Of a stretch of 64,000 nt of DNA, positions 63,959 to 64,000 are shown one piece after another. Every line of letters begins with the position of its first letter. Within the stretch, counting starts at the first letter, position 1. This stretch comes from Phycisphaerales bacterium (GTDB taxonomy: Bacteria > Planctomycetota > Phycisphaerae > UBA1845 > Fen-1342), in contig JADJXS010000001.1 in assembly GCA_016710275.1 (NCBI GenBank), forward strand, positions 310,001 through 374,000, read 5' to 3'. The notes beneath the pieces are model-generated. The model was not told the DNA's origin. It did not search any database and saw only the letters and a program-made list of their open reading frames with translations. Position numbers and translations under genes: made by a program.

Positions 63959-64000
63959 GCGACACTTTTCGCGCGGTGGTGTTGGGGGCGCTGGCGCTGG
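63955..64000 (+). CDS. Start of a further gene, cut by window edge
   Basis: GTG 63955 overlaps the previous stop (GTGA), and fifteen codons are visible (MSDTFRAVVLGALAL). A membrane or signal segment may begin here. Tight coupling indicates the same operon as the asparaginase and phosphatase-like genes. No family can be told. Confidence 0.55.
   Translation, partial: MSDTFRAVVLGALAL

Overview
The window is a 64 kb piece of a GC-rich bacterial chromosome (my hand counts give roughly 65-70% GC in most lines). It looks like a member of the Planctomycetota, probably a Phycisphaerae-like lineage. The evidence is a TIGR02999-type ECF sigma factor beside a WD40/TPR-type Ser/Thr kinase, prepilin-like secreted proteins with a C-terminal H-x-DG signature, secreted Cys-module proteins ending in a dockerin-like NNFDID anchor, and many small secreted lipoproteins. 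This assignment is an inference; no rRNA or taxonomic marker was compared.

Layout. 1-2 kb: sigma/kinase pair, reading leftwards off the window. 2.2-4 kb: an IS110-family insertion sequence followed by an 80-bp tandem repeat. 4.2-16.7 kb: a secreted Cys-rich protein, Maf, an M3 oligopeptidase, AroB, FolC, a GNAT-like protein, ClpS, a small lipoprotein and archaeal-type PheS. 16.7-23.4 kb: PheT, a CorC/HlyC-type CBS protein, pyruvoyl arginine decarboxylase and agmatinase (arginine to agmatine to putrescine), and dUTPase. 23.4-31.3 kb: a PQQ-type sugar dehydrogenase, a large unrecognised protein, tRNA-Cys, a seven-haem cytochrome, TrpG/PabA and small envelope proteins. 31.5-36 kb: 5-formyl-THF cyclo-ligase, a signalling set (HTH-REC regulator, HDOD protein, histidine kinase split from HDOD by an apparent frameshift) and a Ca-binding secreted protein. 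36.2-42.1 kb: an origin-type cluster read leftwards as dnaN, a DUF721/DciA-like gene, gyrB, mnmG. 42.5-43.9 kb: a compact overlapping three-gene cassette (HNH endonuclease, unknown protein, nucleotidyltransferase) of lower GC. 44-49.8 kb: a secreted protein, ParB with a parS-like site inside its first codons, an SNase-like protein, PdxH and GlcD. 51-64 kb: a YchF-type GTPase, lipoproteins, VanX-type dipeptidase, a membrane protein, a pseudopilin, a large OPT transporter, and an overlapping operon of glycosylasparaginase, a phosphatase-like lipoprotein and a gene running off the right edge.

The most striking non-genic signal is a set of short palindromic repeat families. They fill almost every gene 3' end. 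They are essentially absent from divergent promoter gaps. In nearly every block their orientation matches the transcription direction of an adjacent gene; in the 49.8-51.1 kb block between two convergent genes they form two mirror-image arrays. Many long open frames over real genes (up to 1742 codons) are antisense shadows caused by high GC and were left out.
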